This document shows, piece after piece, positions 1-9,326 of a stretch of DNA of 64,000 bases. The translations under genes were made by a program, and so were the position numbers. This DNA is from Solibacillus sp. FSL R7-0668 (lineage in GTDB: Bacteria > Bacillota > Bacilli > Bacillales_A > Planococcaceae): contig NZ_JBBOUU010000001.1 in NCBI RefSeq assembly GCF_038006205.1, positions 2,730,001 through 2,794,000 on the forward strand. The letters run 5' to 3'. Under the pieces are notes generated by a model. That model was not told where the DNA came from, searched no databases, and worked only from the letters and a program-made list of their open reading frames with translations. Position 1 is the first letter of the stretch; every line of letters begins with the position of its first letter.

Positions 1-433
1 TTAAATCCCCTTCAAATTTAAAGCCGATTTTTTCATAAATATGAATGGCTTTTTCATTTACAATGTCAACGACTAAATATACTTTGTGTAAATTTAAGAT
101 TTGGAATGCATATTTAACAGCTAAATAAGTGGCGATGCTGGCATAGCCATTTCCTTGCGATTTCGGGTCAACAATAATTTGAAATTCCGCATTGCGGTGT
201 ATTAAATCAATTTCGACTAATTCTACTAACCCAACAATTTGATCAGCGTCCATCAAAATAAAGCGGCGCTCGCTTTGATTATGAATATGTTTTTCAAATA
301 AATCTTGCAACTCCGCAAAGGATTCATATGGCTCTTCAAACCAATAAGACATGATTTTGTTATCATTATTCAGCTGATGTACATATTGTAGGTCTTCTCG
401 TTCTAATGCGCGTAATTTGATATTTGGATTCAT
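1..433 (-). CDS. speG: Spermidine N1-acetyltransferase, cut by the window edge
   Basis: GNAT-fold acetyltransferase that transfers acetyl from acetyl-CoA to spermidine/spermine in the cytoplasm. About 144 residues are visible and the frame is still open at base 1, so the C-terminus lies outside the window. The N-terminal stretch [17 protein letters not shown], the segment [10 protein letters not shown], the segment [11 protein letters not shown] and the later [12 protein letters not shown] closely match E. coli SpeG. The acetyl-CoA loop is present as [10 protein letters not shown]. The ATG at 433 has a GAGGAG ribosome site about 6 nt upstream. It reads away from the following genes and stands alone at this edge. 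The SpeG assignment is strong; only the missing tail is uncertain. Confidence 0.9.
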   Translation of the reverse strand, partial: MNPNIKLRALEREDLQYVHQLNNDNKIMSYWFEEPYESFAELQDLFEKHIHNQSERRFILMDADQIVGLVELVEIDLIHRNAEFQIIVDPKSQGNGYASIATYLAVKYAFQILNLHKVYLVVDIVNEKAIHIYEKIGFKFEGDL

Positions 434-548
434 TATTAATGCTCCTCTATTTATATAGATGTTAACTATATCGTCCAATTAAATGAATTATTGATTCATC
501 CTTTTCAATTTAAACCAATCTACAGTTTTGACAAGGGATCTGTCAATA

Positions 549-1610
549 TTATTGCCGCATTAAGCCTTTTTTAAAATAACGCAACCCCGATAATAAAATA
601 GCGATAACCAACACAATCCCTAAATAGCCCATCATTGCATACATCTTAGCGATTAACGTGGTAAAACCAACAAGACTAATAGAAAACGCGACAAGACAGA
701 GTAACATGACGGCAACTTTAAAAGATAAAGTATCTGGCTTCGTGAATCGCACTGCAAGAATATATAATGTTCCAACAGCTGTACTATACACCATCCCAAG
801 TAAGAGAATAGACATTATGATGCCTACTAGTGGATGAATTTGCTGTGCTAGTTGAAGCGTTGGCATGTCTGCACCTGCCACAACATCCATTTTTGCAAAA
901 AGAGCCGCGTTAATGAGGAAGATTAACAACCCTAGTAGGATACCGCCTAATGTACCACCATTTCTGGCAATCTTTCTATTCTTAGTGGTACCCCCCATTA
1001 CAATAAGCATCGCCGCCCCAGCTGCAATATTATATGAGACATACAATATCGCACCCGGCAACCAATGAGATACGGCAGATGGCTGATTTTTCGCCATCGC
1101 ATTTAACTCCCTCACCGAATCGTCCATAGTAAATAAAGAGTAAATTAAAAGAATAAAAATAATTCCCATTAAATAAGGCATTAACGCCGCAATCATTTTA
1201 ATAATATTTTCCGCATTCAGTAAGAGCGTAAATAGGACAGCTAATGTCATGAGCATACTCCCAACAGATGGGGTGATACTGTATATTTGATTAAATGTGG
1301 AGCCCGCACCTGCTAACATCACAATGCCAATTCCGAATAAAACAAATGAGATTAACAGATCAAGGACTGGTCCGAAAAAACGGCCCCCAATATAGTGGAT
1401 TCCTTCCTTATGAGAAGTCGTTTGCAAATCAGAGCCTATTTGAGCAAGGGTCATGCCTAAAATGGCGAAAAGGAATGTCGCGACGATGCAGCCAAATATG
1501 CTCATCACGCCAAAGCTTGTAAAATACTGTAGAATTTCCTGTCCTGAAGCAAAGCCTGCTCCTACTACTAAACTGACAAATGCACCTGCAATTTGGATAC
1601 TCTTTTTCAA
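549..1610 (-). CDS. YkvI family membrane protein (putative transporter)
   Basis: Very hydrophobic protein of 353 residues with about ten predicted membrane helices. It begins with a glycine-rich first helix (GAFVSLVVGAGFASGQEI) of the kind seen at the start of LeuT-fold/APC-type transporters. Overall it resembles the B. subtilis YkvI family, whose substrate is not established. The start is a TTG at 1610 preceded by AAGGTG. The gene is separated from the upstream aldehyde dehydrogenase gene by a hairpin terminator at 1705-1740, so it probably has its own promoter, which I could not pinpoint. The assignment is to the family only; I do not infer a substrate. Confidence 0.75.
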   Translation of the reverse strand: MKKSIQIAGAFVSLVVGAGFASGQEILQYFTSFGVMSIFGCIVATFLFAILGMTLAQIGSDLQTTSHKEGIHYIGGRFFGPVLDLLISFVLFGIGIVMLAGAGSTFNQIYSITPSVGSMLMTLAVLFTLLLNAENIIKMIAALMPYLMGIIFILLIYSLFTMDDSVRELNAMAKNQPSAVSHWLPGAILYVSYNIAAGAAMLIVMGGTTKNRKIARNGGTLGGILLGLLIFLINAALFAKMDVVAGADMPTLQLAQQIHPLVGIIMSILLLGMVYSTAVGTLYILAVRFTKPDTLSFKVAVMLLCLVAFSISLVGFTTLIAKMYAMMGYLGIVLVIAILLSGLRYFKKGLMRQ

Positions 1611-1704
1611 TACGCACCTTCTTTAGCTTACATACTTATACCATTCCTACATTATGTAATGAACCATGAGCTCATGAATTCAAATGACGTAGATAAGCAT
1701 ACTC

Positions 1705-1740
1705 AAAAAAAAGATGACCCCTATCCATCTAGGAATCATC
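1705..1740 (-). terminator. Rho-independent terminator after the aldehyde dehydrogenase gene
   Basis: On the minus strand a GATGA...TCATC hairpin with a CCTA/TAGG inner stem (1713-1740) is followed by a run of eight T. It lies 55 nt past the aldehyde dehydrogenase stop codon. Confidence 0.75.
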
Positions 1741-1794
1741 TCTTATTTACATGAATTCTCTATATTTAATACAAGCCTGCCGTTTGCGTACCGA

Positions 1795-3114
1795 CTAATT
1801 CACTTTATAAATTGCTCGGTTATGCGAAAACATTTTAAAGCCGTGGATGCCATGGAAGCTACCAATTCCAGAATGATTCACACCGCCAAACGGTAATGGT
1901 AAGTGCGTATTATGCATGAAAATCCCGTTAATTGTCACACCACCAGAGGATGTCGATGCTAAAATTTGTTGTTGGAAATTTTCATTATCGCTAAACATGT
2001 ATAATGCAAGTGGCTTTGGATTCGCTTGAATATACTGCAAAACCTCCTCTACATCCGTATAGGTGCGCACAAAGGTTAAAGGACCAAAAATTTCTTCCTC
2101 TGCAATCAGCATCCCTGCTGTCACACCACCAAGTAAAGTAGGCTCAATTAATCGTTTATCATCATCAAATGCACCGCCACTTAAAATAACGGCCCCTTTT
2201 GCAAGCGCATCCTCGAACAAATTTTTAATCCGCTTATAATGTTGTTCATTGACGATTTGCGTGCGCTCTACTGAACGAATTTTGCCATCATCATATAGCA
2301 TCCCAACTGTCATTTGACGGTAAAGCTCTGCAAAAGCAGTGATATCCTCCTTATGCACAAAAATATAATCAGGCGAAATGCAAAATTGTCCGCCCATTAA
2401 AACTTTCCCAAACACTAAATTTTGCGCTGCCTTTACTAAATCATAGCCTTTATCAATAATAGCTGGTGATTTCCCACCTAATTCAAGTGTCACTGCGGCT
2501 AAGTGGTTGGCTGCTTCACGCATGACAATTTTTCCAACCCGTGGACTTCCTGTAAAGAAGAAGTGATCAAATGGTAGCTTTAATAGCTGTTCAGATACAT
2601 CCGCCTCTCCCTGAACAAGCGCTACCTCCTGCTCATCAAACACCGCTTCAATCACTTCTAGTAAAACCTTATTATAGTTTGGATTCAATTCACTTGGCTT
2701 GAGTACGACACAGTTCCCAGCAGCAAGTGCCTCTGCTAGGGGATGAATGGTTACAGACATCGGTGAGTTCCAAGTCCCAAAAATACAAACACGACCACGC
2801 GCTTCATATAAAACATAGGCTTCACCATCTTGTGGGTTTTCAACCAGCTCAGGCTGCATCCATTTGGCTACGTTTTCTATTGCATAATCAATTGCCTGAA
2901 TAACCGAATAAATTTGGTTTTGCGCCGTGGAAGCTGGCGTAACAAAATCAAGACTGGCTGCTTCCACAAAGCAATCCATCCGACTTAAAATCGCTTCTTT
3001 TAAGTCCATTAACTTTTGTGCACGCTGTTCGGCTGTCGTTTTGCGCGCCTCCCATTGATACATCGTTTGCTTATCAAAGATTTCCTGTAACTTCTTTTCT
3101 AATACCTGTACCAT
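1795..3114 (-). CDS. Aldehyde dehydrogenase, class 3 / YwdH type
   Basis: NAD(P)-dependent oxidation of an aldehyde to a carboxylic acid. The protein has 439 residues, shorter than the roughly 490-residue class 1/2 enzymes and typical of the short, class 3-like group. Visible motifs are the catalytic Glu in LELGGKSPA, the catalytic Cys in GGQFCISPDY, the coenzyme-loop segment FTGSPRVGK and the EEEIFGPL segment. I chose the ATG at 3114 because AAGGAG sits 8 nt upstream. A longer reading from a GTG at 3153 would overlap the stop of the MFS gene but lacks that site. It sits 35 nt downstream of the MFS pump gene in the same orientation, so the two are probably co-transcribed. Confidence 0.9.
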   Translation of the reverse strand: MVQVLEKKLQEIFDKQTMYQWEARKTTAEQRAQKLMDLKEAILSRMDCFVEAASLDFVTPASTAQNQIYSVIQAIDYAIENVAKWMQPELVENPQDGEAYVLYEARGRVCIFGTWNSPMSVTIHPLAEALAAGNCVVLKPSELNPNYNKVLLEVIEAVFDEQEVALVQGEADVSEQLLKLPFDHFFFTGSPRVGKIVMREAANHLAAVTLELGGKSPAIIDKGYDLVKAAQNLVFGKVLMGGQFCISPDYIFVHKEDITAFAELYRQMTVGMLYDDGKIRSVERTQIVNEQHYKRIKNLFEDALAKGAVILSGGAFDDDKRLIEPTLLGGVTAGMLIAEEEIFGPLTFVRTYTDVEEVLQYIQANPKPLALYMFSDNENFQQQILASTSSGGVTINGIFMHNTHLPLPFGGVNHSGIGSFHGIHGFKMFSHNRAIYKVN

Positions 3115-3149
3115 ATCATCTACTCCTTCAAGTAATTCATATTTCTGAT

Positions 3150-4592
3150 TCACACAAGTTCTTCATTTAAGTTCTGTTGTTTTACTAATTCTGTTTCTGA
3201 TTCAGCGCGTAAATTACGACGCTGTAGTACAACGATAAATACAACCAATGCAAATAAAACGACGCCTAAACACGTGAATAATAAATAGCTGAATCCTAAA
3301 CTTAAATTTGCATTTCGTAAAAATAACCCTAAAAGGGATGTAGCTAATAATGAACCAATGGCTACAAATAATTGGACTACCCCCATAGCAATACTAATAT
3401 CCTTATTCGGCAAGTTCATTTGAATGCCTGTATGGAAAATCGAAATTAAAACACCACTTGACGTCCCCCAAACTAAACAAATAATTGTAATTGCTAATGC
3501 TGAAATGGACGTCGTAAAGAATGTTAATACAAATATTGTGCCGCCAAAAATCACCATTGCCCCAATTGCCACTAGGCGGAAGTCCTTTAATTTCGCTACA
3601 ATAAAGCCACTTATTGCTGCAAAAATAAATGATGTCACACCACGATACGTCATAAATAACCCTGTTTCAGTCGGTGTAAAGCCATAAATATTTTGTAAGA
3701 ACATCGGTAAGAAATAAATTAGCCCTGTTGCAGCAAACATCACAGCTAATACCGAAAATAAGCAAATGATAAATACACGATACTTAAATAAGTGCAAGGG
3801 CATAATTGGATCCGCACTTTTCTTTTGACTAGTAATGAATAATGTTACTGCCGCTACTAAAGCAAGCACTAGTATAAACATTGTTAGTGACATCCAAGGT
3901 ACTCGCGTGCCACCGACTGTTGTAATCGCTACAAAAATTAAAATTGCGGTACTTAAAATAGTAATTCCTTTATAATCTAAACTTGCATTTCTAGCCTTTG
4001 GAATTTCAGGCATATACTTGATGACGAAGAATAATCCAAGTAATCCAACTGGCGCAATTGAGTAAAATACCCAATGCCATGACATATATTGGACGAAAAT
4101 ACCACCAACAGTAGGCGCTACGATCGCCGTTAATGCATTTAACGCACCATAAAACCCTAAAAATTTCGCGCGATTTTCAATATCAAAAATATCACTAATG
4201 ACGATTAAACCAACGACTGCAGTTGCTGCGCCCCCTAAGCCTTGAACACCACGGAAAATCATTAAGTGATAGATATTTGAAACAAGTAACGGTGTCAGCA
4301 ATTCCGAAACTAAAATGATTAAAATCCCAATAATTAAAAGTCGACGTCGTCCATACATATCACTCAACTTCCCTACAACGGGCGTGACAATTGCTGAAGC
4401 CGCTAAGTTAACCGTAAAGACGAGCGAATAAAATTCAATACCGCCAATATCTTCAATAATTTTTGGCAGTGCAACAGAAAACTCGGAAGAAACCATAAGT
4501 CCTAATTCGATACATAAGAAAATACCAATCATTAATAATACCTTTTGTTTGTACGATAAAGATTCAACTGTTCTAGAAGTTTTAAAAATCAA
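3150..4592 (-). CDS. MFS drug:proton antiporter, 14-helix (DHA2) type
   Basis: Multidrug efflux type transporter of 480 residues in the cytoplasmic membrane, with about 14 hydrophobic segments. The A-loop motif between helices 2 and 3 is clear (GKLSDMYGRRR), and the helix-4 region contains FRGVQGLGGAA, typical of DHA2 pumps. The start is a TTG at 4592 with AGAGGG 8 nt upstream. The aldehyde dehydrogenase gene follows closely and is probably in the same transcript. No regulator gene lies next to it, unlike the second MFS pump in the window. The substrate cannot be read from the sequence. Confidence 0.85.
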   Translation of the reverse strand: MIFKTSRTVESLSYKQKVLLMIGIFLCIELGLMVSSEFSVALPKIIEDIGGIEFYSLVFTVNLAASAIVTPVVGKLSDMYGRRRLLIIGILIILVSELLTPLLVSNIYHLMIFRGVQGLGGAATAVVGLIVISDIFDIENRAKFLGFYGALNALTAIVAPTVGGIFVQYMSWHWVFYSIAPVGLLGLFFVIKYMPEIPKARNASLDYKGITILSTAILIFVAITTVGGTRVPWMSLTMFILVLALVAAVTLFITSQKKSADPIMPLHLFKYRVFIICLFSVLAVMFAATGLIYFLPMFLQNIYGFTPTETGLFMTYRGVTSFIFAAISGFIVAKLKDFRLVAIGAMVIFGGTIFVLTFFTTSISALAITIICLVWGTSSGVLISIFHTGIQMNLPNKDISIAMGVVQLFVAIGSLLATSLLGLFLRNANLSLGFSYLLFTCLGVVLFALVVFIVVLQRRNLRAESETELVKQQNLNEELV

Positions 4593-4645
4593 TCAGATCA
4601 CCCTCTAAATTAGATTTTGTCTTTACTAAAAATGCAAACAAGTAC

Positions 4646-4702
4646 AAAAAAAAAGATTTCTCATGTAAGAAACACAATACGTATTTTACAAATGAGAAAT
4701 CT
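4646..4702 (-). terminator. Terminator of the seven-gene acyl-CoA operon
   Basis: An 11-bp perfect stem (4654-4664 with 4692-4702) plus inner pairing of GTAA with TTAC is followed on the minus strand by about nine T. It lies downstream of the acyl-CoA dehydrogenase gene and the TTTA repeat, and upstream of the MFS gene. Confidence 0.8.
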
Positions 4703-4734
4703 CCCTCAAACTTAGTAACAACCAAATTTACTCT

Positions 4735-4785
<51 letters not shown>

Positions 4786-4813
4786 AATGACGGCTCTTAT
4801 AAAGCTAAACTTA

Positions 4814-5983
4814 TTAATTAGTGCTTAAGATTGTTTCTTTTTCCTGTGCTGTTTCTGTTTGTTCCCAGTTTAATGCAGTAATGGCTTGCTCGTAGTATTG
4901 CTCCATATTACCTAAATAATTTTCATAAAAACGAGCACGCTTTACGAATAAATGACAATCAATCTCCTCCGTAAAGCCAATTCCGCCATGAATTTGGATA
5001 TTGTGGGCGGATGTACGGATGAAGGCTTGTATAGCAAAAATACGAGCACTGCAAATGGCTTCAATTCGATCTTCTGAACTAGTTTCAAGCGCCCAGTTCG
5101 CATAATAGGAAAGAGAGCGAGCTGTTTCTAAATCGAGCTTCATATCCACCAAACGATGCTTAATCGCTTGGAATCGTCCAATCGGGTTGCCAAATTGTTC
5201 ACGAATCGTTGCGTATTCACTTGCCATTTCCACAATATGTTCCAGTGCTCCTACTGCAACAGAAGATAGGGCCGCATTGTAAGACAATAAACCTTCCTGG
5301 ATAATCGACCAGCCTTCACCAATCGCCCCGATACGTTGATTCATCGGTACTTCCACATTTTCAAAGGTTACTTCTGTTAGCTTACGTGTCTCATCAAAGC
5401 CTTTTTGCTCACGTAACGTAATGCCCGAAGATTTTTTATCCATAATAACTAGCGTAATTTCATCATCAATTAGCACAGGTACGATGAAATATTCAGCAAG
5501 CTCGACATCTGGCACTTGTGTCTTCACACCATTGATGACCAAGACATCTCCATTCAAACGAGCGCTCATTTGAATACCTTGTTGCTTGTAGCTCCGACCT
5601 GGCTCTAGCCATGCAATCGTAAAGCTAGCCTCACCATTTGCAACTTGCGGTAAATAGGTTGCCTTTTGCTCGTCTGTACCGAATTGTTCGATGATTGGTA
5701 CGGCAAATGCACTTGTTTCTAAATACAGACCTGGAACAATGGCACGACCCATTTCCTCCATAATCGGCACTAAATCAAGTTTTCCTAGCCCCATACCACC
5801 GTATTTCTCAGGAATATTTAGCTGTGTACAACCTAACTCGTGTAACTCTGATAGTACCGCTTTTACATGTTCGATTTTATTTTCAGTATAATCGCGTGCG
5901 ACTTTCGTTTGCTCCATATCCGTTAAGTATTTTCTAACGTATTCACGAAACATTTCCTGTTCTTGGTTTAATGAAAAATCCAT
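4814..5983 (-). CDS. Acyl-CoA dehydrogenase family protein (subunit A of a likely pair)
   Basis: FAD flavoprotein fold that removes hydrogen across the alpha-beta bond of an acyl-CoA thioester. It has 389 residues: N-terminal helical domain (about 1-115), beta domain containing FTIAWLEPG (about 120-225) and C-terminal helical domain with REQFGNPIGRFQAIKHRL and QIHGGIGFTEE. I see no EGT motif carrying the C-terminal catalytic Glu of medium-chain dehydrogenases. It is the last gene of the operon and follows a second, different dehydrogenase gene by 22 nt. Such adjacent pairs form mixed alpha2beta2 enzymes such as ChsE1-ChsE2 in actinobacteria, and I infer the same here. The substrate is unknown. 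Confidence 0.88.
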   Translation of the reverse strand: MDFSLNQEQEMFREYVRKYLTDMEQTKVARDYTENKIEHVKAVLSELHELGCTQLNIPEKYGGMGLGKLDLVPIMEEMGRAIVPGLYLETSAFAVPIIEQFGTDEQKATYLPQVANGEASFTIAWLEPGRSYKQQGIQMSARLNGDVLVINGVKTQVPDVELAEYFIVPVLIDDEITLVIMDKKSSGITLREQKGFDETRKLTEVTFENVEVPMNQRIGAIGEGWSIIQEGLLSYNAALSSVAVGALEHIVEMASEYATIREQFGNPIGRFQAIKHRLVDMKLDLETARSLSYYANWALETSSEDRIEAICSARIFAIQAFIRTSAHNIQIHGGIGFTEEIDCHLFVKRARFYENYLGNMEQYYEQAITALNWEQTETAQEKETILSTN

Positions 5984-6005
5984 GCTGATTCACCCTCCCT
6001 CTAGA

Positions 6006-7202
6006 TTAGCGTCCTACATCTTTTGGTAAGCCTAATATCCGTTCTGCAATGGTATTCTTTTGAATTTCACTCGTACCGCCGCCAATCGTTTGGCCGAATG
6101 AATATAAATAATTTTTTTGCCAATACGAATTGCCATAAACCGCATCATCTTTCCACAATAAGCCTTGATGTCCCTGTAGAGAAATGGCCTCTGCGAACAA
6201 TTCCTTCGTCACTTCACTCACGAATAATTTATCCATCGACCCTTCAACACCAGGATGGCCTACTTTTAGCTGCTTCGTTAAATTACGGTAATAGTTTAAT
6301 AGCGATCCTCGAGATTTAATATATAAATCAAGCATCCGTTTACGCACATCCGCTTTTTGAATAATCGGTACATCATCTTCTTTCACTGTCTGCGCTAAGC
6401 CTACTAAGCCGTCGAATTGCTGTTCAAGTGAAAATACTTGTGCACCAATACCTGTACGCTCATGCATAAGGAGTGCAATAGTTACACGCCAACCATCATC
6501 TACTTGCCCAATCACTTCACTGTCATAGGCAATAGCATCATTAAAGTACACTTCATTAAAATCATGCTCCCCGTCCATTTGAATAATGGGACGTACCTCT
6601 ACTCCAGGTTGCTTCATGTCGAGCAGGAAGCATGTAATGCCATGATGCTTTTTCTCGCCTTTACTTGTCCGCGCTACTAAAAAGCAGCGATCGCCAAAAT
6701 GTGCATAACTCGTCCAAATTTTCTGACCATTAATTATCCATTTATCTCCGTCCTTTACAGCAGTTGTTTGAACCGCTGCTAAGTCCGAGCCGGCATTTGG
6801 TTCAGAATAGCCTTGGCACCAAACCTCTTCGCCTGATAAAATTTTAGGGATATATTTTTCCTGTTGCTCCGGCGTTCCAATTTGCATTAATGTTGGCCCT
6901 ACCATGTGTAAGCCTACATAATTTACTAATGGTGGTGCCTTCACTCGCACCATTTCTTGATGATAAATAATTTCTTCCATCAGTGTTGCATCACGACCAC
7001 CATGTTTGGCTGGCCAAGCAATTGCTGCCCATCTTCCATCAGAAGGCTTCTTTTGCCAGTCTCGTAAAAATTGACCATATGCTGCTTGCTCCTCTGGCAT
7101 TTTAAATGTGCCATCCAGCCAGCCTTCAGGTAAATTTTCTTCTAGCCAAGTACGTAGCTCCATTCGAAACTGCTCTTCTTGAGCTGTATATGAAAAATCC
7201 AT
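6006..7202 (-). CDS. Acyl-CoA dehydrogenase family protein (subunit B of a likely pair)
   Basis: 398 residues with the full acyl-CoA dehydrogenase fold. Visible segments are GYSEPNAGSDLA and DKWIINGQKIWTSYAHF in the beta domain and SFGQTIGGGTSEIQKNTIAERILGL at the C-terminus split across the flavin-binding region. Where medium-chain dehydrogenases have the catalytic Glu (EGT), this protein reads GGT, so any catalytic base must be elsewhere, as in enzymes that carry it on helix G. It is closest in style to the FadE28/FadE29-type dehydrogenases of steroid catabolism. It sits between the DUF35 gene and the other dehydrogenase gene in one operon. Confidence 0.88.
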   Translation of the reverse strand: MDFSYTAQEEQFRMELRTWLEENLPEGWLDGTFKMPEEQAAYGQFLRDWQKKPSDGRWAAIAWPAKHGGRDATLMEEIIYHQEMVRVKAPPLVNYVGLHMVGPTLMQIGTPEQQEKYIPKILSGEEVWCQGYSEPNAGSDLAAVQTTAVKDGDKWIINGQKIWTSYAHFGDRCFLVARTSKGEKKHHGITCFLLDMKQPGVEVRPIIQMDGEHDFNEVYFNDAIAYDSEVIGQVDDGWRVTIALLMHERTGIGAQVFSLEQQFDGLVGLAQTVKEDDVPIIQKADVRKRMLDLYIKSRGSLLNYYRNLTKQLKVGHPGVEGSMDKLFVSEVTKELFAEAISLQGHQGLLWKDDAVYGNSYWQKNYLYSFGQTIGGGTSEIQKNTIAERILGLPKDVGR

Positions 7203-7229
7203 GTCTACTACCCCCTTATTGATTATTCA

Positions 7230-7667
7230 TTATGCAAGTACCCACTGTGGTACTGCACGATCTTCCGTCACATCTTCCCATACCATATTTACAGCAGACC
7301 CGATTGTGACATTTTCTGCATTGCCATTTAAGATATTGCCGATAATTTTTACTTCCGGAAGATGATCCAACTCAACGACAGCAATAACTAGCGGAATATC
7401 GTTTTGAAAGCCAGGTAAAAACGGGCGATAGGACACAACATAGGAATATACTTTCCCTTGAATAACACTTCCTTGATTTTCCCAAATTACGTCCACGCTT
7501 CCACAGCTTGCACAGCTTGGACCTGGAGGATGATTATAAGCATTACATGTATTGCATTTTTGCAATGCCAGCTCATGACGATCCGCAGCATCCCAATATG
7601 GCGTATTATCTAATGTCTTTAATGGAATTGGTTTTTCATACTTTACTTTTGTCTCTTCGCTCATCAT
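7230..7667 (-). CDS. DUF35 / Zn-ribbon OB-fold protein
   Basis: Small acyl-CoA-associated accessory protein of 145 residues. A rubredoxin-like zinc ribbon with two Cys pairs (CNTCNAYNHPPGPSCASC, about residues 38-55) is followed by an OB-fold region. DUF35 proteins pair with thiolase-like proteins, and in the actinobacterial ChsH2-Ltp2 system the DUF35 domain binds the aldolase. Here the gene lies 8 nt downstream of the thiolase-like gene, which supports the same partnership. In ChsH2 the DUF35 domain is fused to a MaoC-like domain; here the two parts appear as separate genes, with the MaoC-like part at 9327-9773. Confidence 0.88.
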   Translation of the reverse strand: MMSEETKVKYEKPIPLKTLDNTPYWDAADRHELALQKCNTCNAYNHPPGPSCASCGSVDVIWENQGSVIQGKVYSYVVSYRPFLPGFQNDIPLVIAVVELDHLPEVKIIGNILNGNAENVTIGSAVNMVWEDVTEDRAVPQWVLA

Positions 7668-7675
7668 AAAACCTC

Positions 7676-8839
7676 CTATTTACTTAAAACCATTGCACCT
7701 GCAATATCTGGTCCAGCCCAACCTGTACAGATGCCGATTTCACAGTTTTCCACTTGTCGATTTGTACCTGCATATTCATGGCGCACTTGACGAACAATTT
7801 CAAGCACGTTATTCATGCCGTGTGTGTAGCCTTCTGATAGCATTCCACCTGCTGTATTCGTAGGTAGCTTGCCATTTAATCTCAAGTTACCTGCCGCTAC
7901 AAAGTCACCCACTTCTCCTTTTGGTGCTAAGCCATACGCCTCCAATTGACGTAGCACCACCCAGCTAAAGCAATCATAAATCGACGCTACATCAATATCT
8001 TCCGGTGTAATGCCAGCTGCCTTGTAAAGTTCCGGTGCAACATAATCTGACGCCACTTCATCAACATTTTTCCAGTAGTGTGCATGCGATACAGATTGAC
8101 GGGCAGCCATCCCCATAATGTGAACAGGCGTTGATTTACAATCTTTCGCACGCTCTGCTGAAGTCACAATAATCGCATTTGCTTCATCTGACTCTAAGCA
8201 AAAATCATGCTTTGTAAACGGTGAGCTTAAATGTGCCGTTTTCATGTACTCTTCCATTGTTAAAGGCTTGCCATAGAAGAATGCGTTTGGATTGCGCTGT
8301 GCATGCTCATAAAAGCTCGTACAAACATGTCCTAAATGCTCTTGTGTTAAACCGTTTAAATGCATATGTCGTGTCGCAAATAACCCGAACCATTGACCAG
8401 GGCTTCCTGCGCCGTATGGAATAATAAAGCTACCCCCATCAAAAGCGGACTGAAGTAAATCTGTACTCCAACCACCGCCGCCCATCCGCATGCCAGAGCG
8501 TCCGTTCATCGCGCGGTATATTAAGACCGTTTTTGCCTGACCTGTTTCGATTAGGCCAACCGCATCTGCAATTAATAATTCTGTACTACTGCCACCACCA
8601 ATAATTTCCTTCACCACACCGGGACGTACCCCTAAATAGGTTGCCACTTGATGAGGTGTGCAAGAATCATGCTCTGAGTAGCTCATAAATGCATCGATAT
8701 CTTTTGCATCCATACCCGCATCTGCAATGGCTGCACGTGCTGCATCTAATGCTAAATGTAATGGCGTTACCCCTGAATTTTTAGAGCGTTTACTTTCACC
8801 TACGCCAACAATGGCATATTTATTTCGAATTGTACTCAT
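7676..8839 (-). CDS. Thiolase-like protein, Ltp2/SCP2 type, probable aldolase
   Basis: 387-residue thiolase-fold protein. The usual nucleophilic Cys position near residue 85-90 reads GGGSSTELL, with Ser instead of Cys. The C-terminal region reads EIGICTGWAGPDIAG rather than the CGGGG-type end of true thiolases. It is therefore unlikely to be a normal acetyl-CoA acetyltransferase. Lipid-transfer-protein type homologues such as Ltp2 act as retro-aldolases on steroid side-chain acyl-CoAs together with a DUF35 protein, and a DUF35 gene follows by 8 nt. The retro-aldol activity is inference from family and context; the substrate is unknown. Confidence 0.85.
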   Translation of the reverse strand: MSTIRNKYAIVGVGESKRSKNSGVTPLHLALDAARAAIADAGMDAKDIDAFMSYSEHDSCTPHQVATYLGVRPGVVKEIIGGGSSTELLIADAVGLIETGQAKTVLIYRAMNGRSGMRMGGGGWSTDLLQSAFDGGSFIIPYGAGSPGQWFGLFATRHMHLNGLTQEHLGHVCTSFYEHAQRNPNAFFYGKPLTMEEYMKTAHLSSPFTKHDFCLESDEANAIIVTSAERAKDCKSTPVHIMGMAARQSVSHAHYWKNVDEVASDYVAPELYKAAGITPEDIDVASIYDCFSWVVLRQLEAYGLAPKGEVGDFVAAGNLRLNGKLPTNTAGGMLSEGYTHGMNNVLEIVRQVRHEYAGTNRQVENCEIGICTGWAGPDIAGAMVLSK

Positions 8840-8858
8840 CCTCTAACACTCCCTCGAA

Positions 8859-9272
8859 TTAAAATTGTAAAACGGCTTCACCTGAGCCAACGATTTGTCC
8901 TGGTGCTTTTTCTGCGAATAAATCGAATACCGCAATTCGCTTGCCATCTTCTTCATAAAGCTTCTTAATCACACCTTGGCAAGTAATGATATCGTTTGGC
9001 ACGGTCATTGCACCGAAACGCATTTTAAAATCCTTCACCTCAGCGACATCACCTGCCAATTGATTGATATACTCGCCAAGAAATCCCATCACCAGCATGC
9101 CATGTGCTATAACACCCGGTAAGCCGATTTTTTGAGCGAATGCATCATCCGTATGTAACGGGTTAAAATCACCTGATGCACCTGCATATTTTACAAGCTG
9201 AACTTTCGTTACTTTTTCCTTTGTATGTGCTGGCAGCTGTTGTCCCTCTACTAGCTGTTCAAATTGAACCAT
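8859..9272 (-). CDS. MaoC-type enoyl-CoA hydratase, catalytic subunit
   Basis: Single hot-dog-fold (R)-hydratase of 137 residues. The hydratase-2 motif is intact as YAGASGDFNPLHTD, with the catalytic Asp and His, and is followed by GVIAHGMLVMGF. It would hydrate a 2-enoyl-CoA formed by the dehydrogenases encoded downstream. It resembles ChsH1, the catalytic half of a two-part hydratase. Its neighbour at 9327-9773 has the related fold but lacks the His, which suggests a heteromer. The start ATG at 9272 follows AGGGGAAAT on the minus strand. Confidence 0.88.
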   Translation of the reverse strand: MVQFEQLVEGQQLPAHTKEKVTKVQLVKYAGASGDFNPLHTDDAFAQKIGLPGVIAHGMLVMGFLGEYINQLAGDVAEVKDFKMRFGAMTVPNDIITCQGVIKKLYEEDGKRIAVFDLFAEKAPGQIVGSGEAVLQF

Positions 9273-9326
9273 TCGGATTTCCCCTTTCTCTATTGGGCTG
9301 AGGTGAGCTACTCAGCCCGCAAAAAA

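Noticed and set aside
7676-8839. Calling the thiolase-like protein an acetyl-CoA acetyltransferase
   Set aside because: The nucleophilic Cys is replaced by Ser and the C-terminal thiolase motif is absent.
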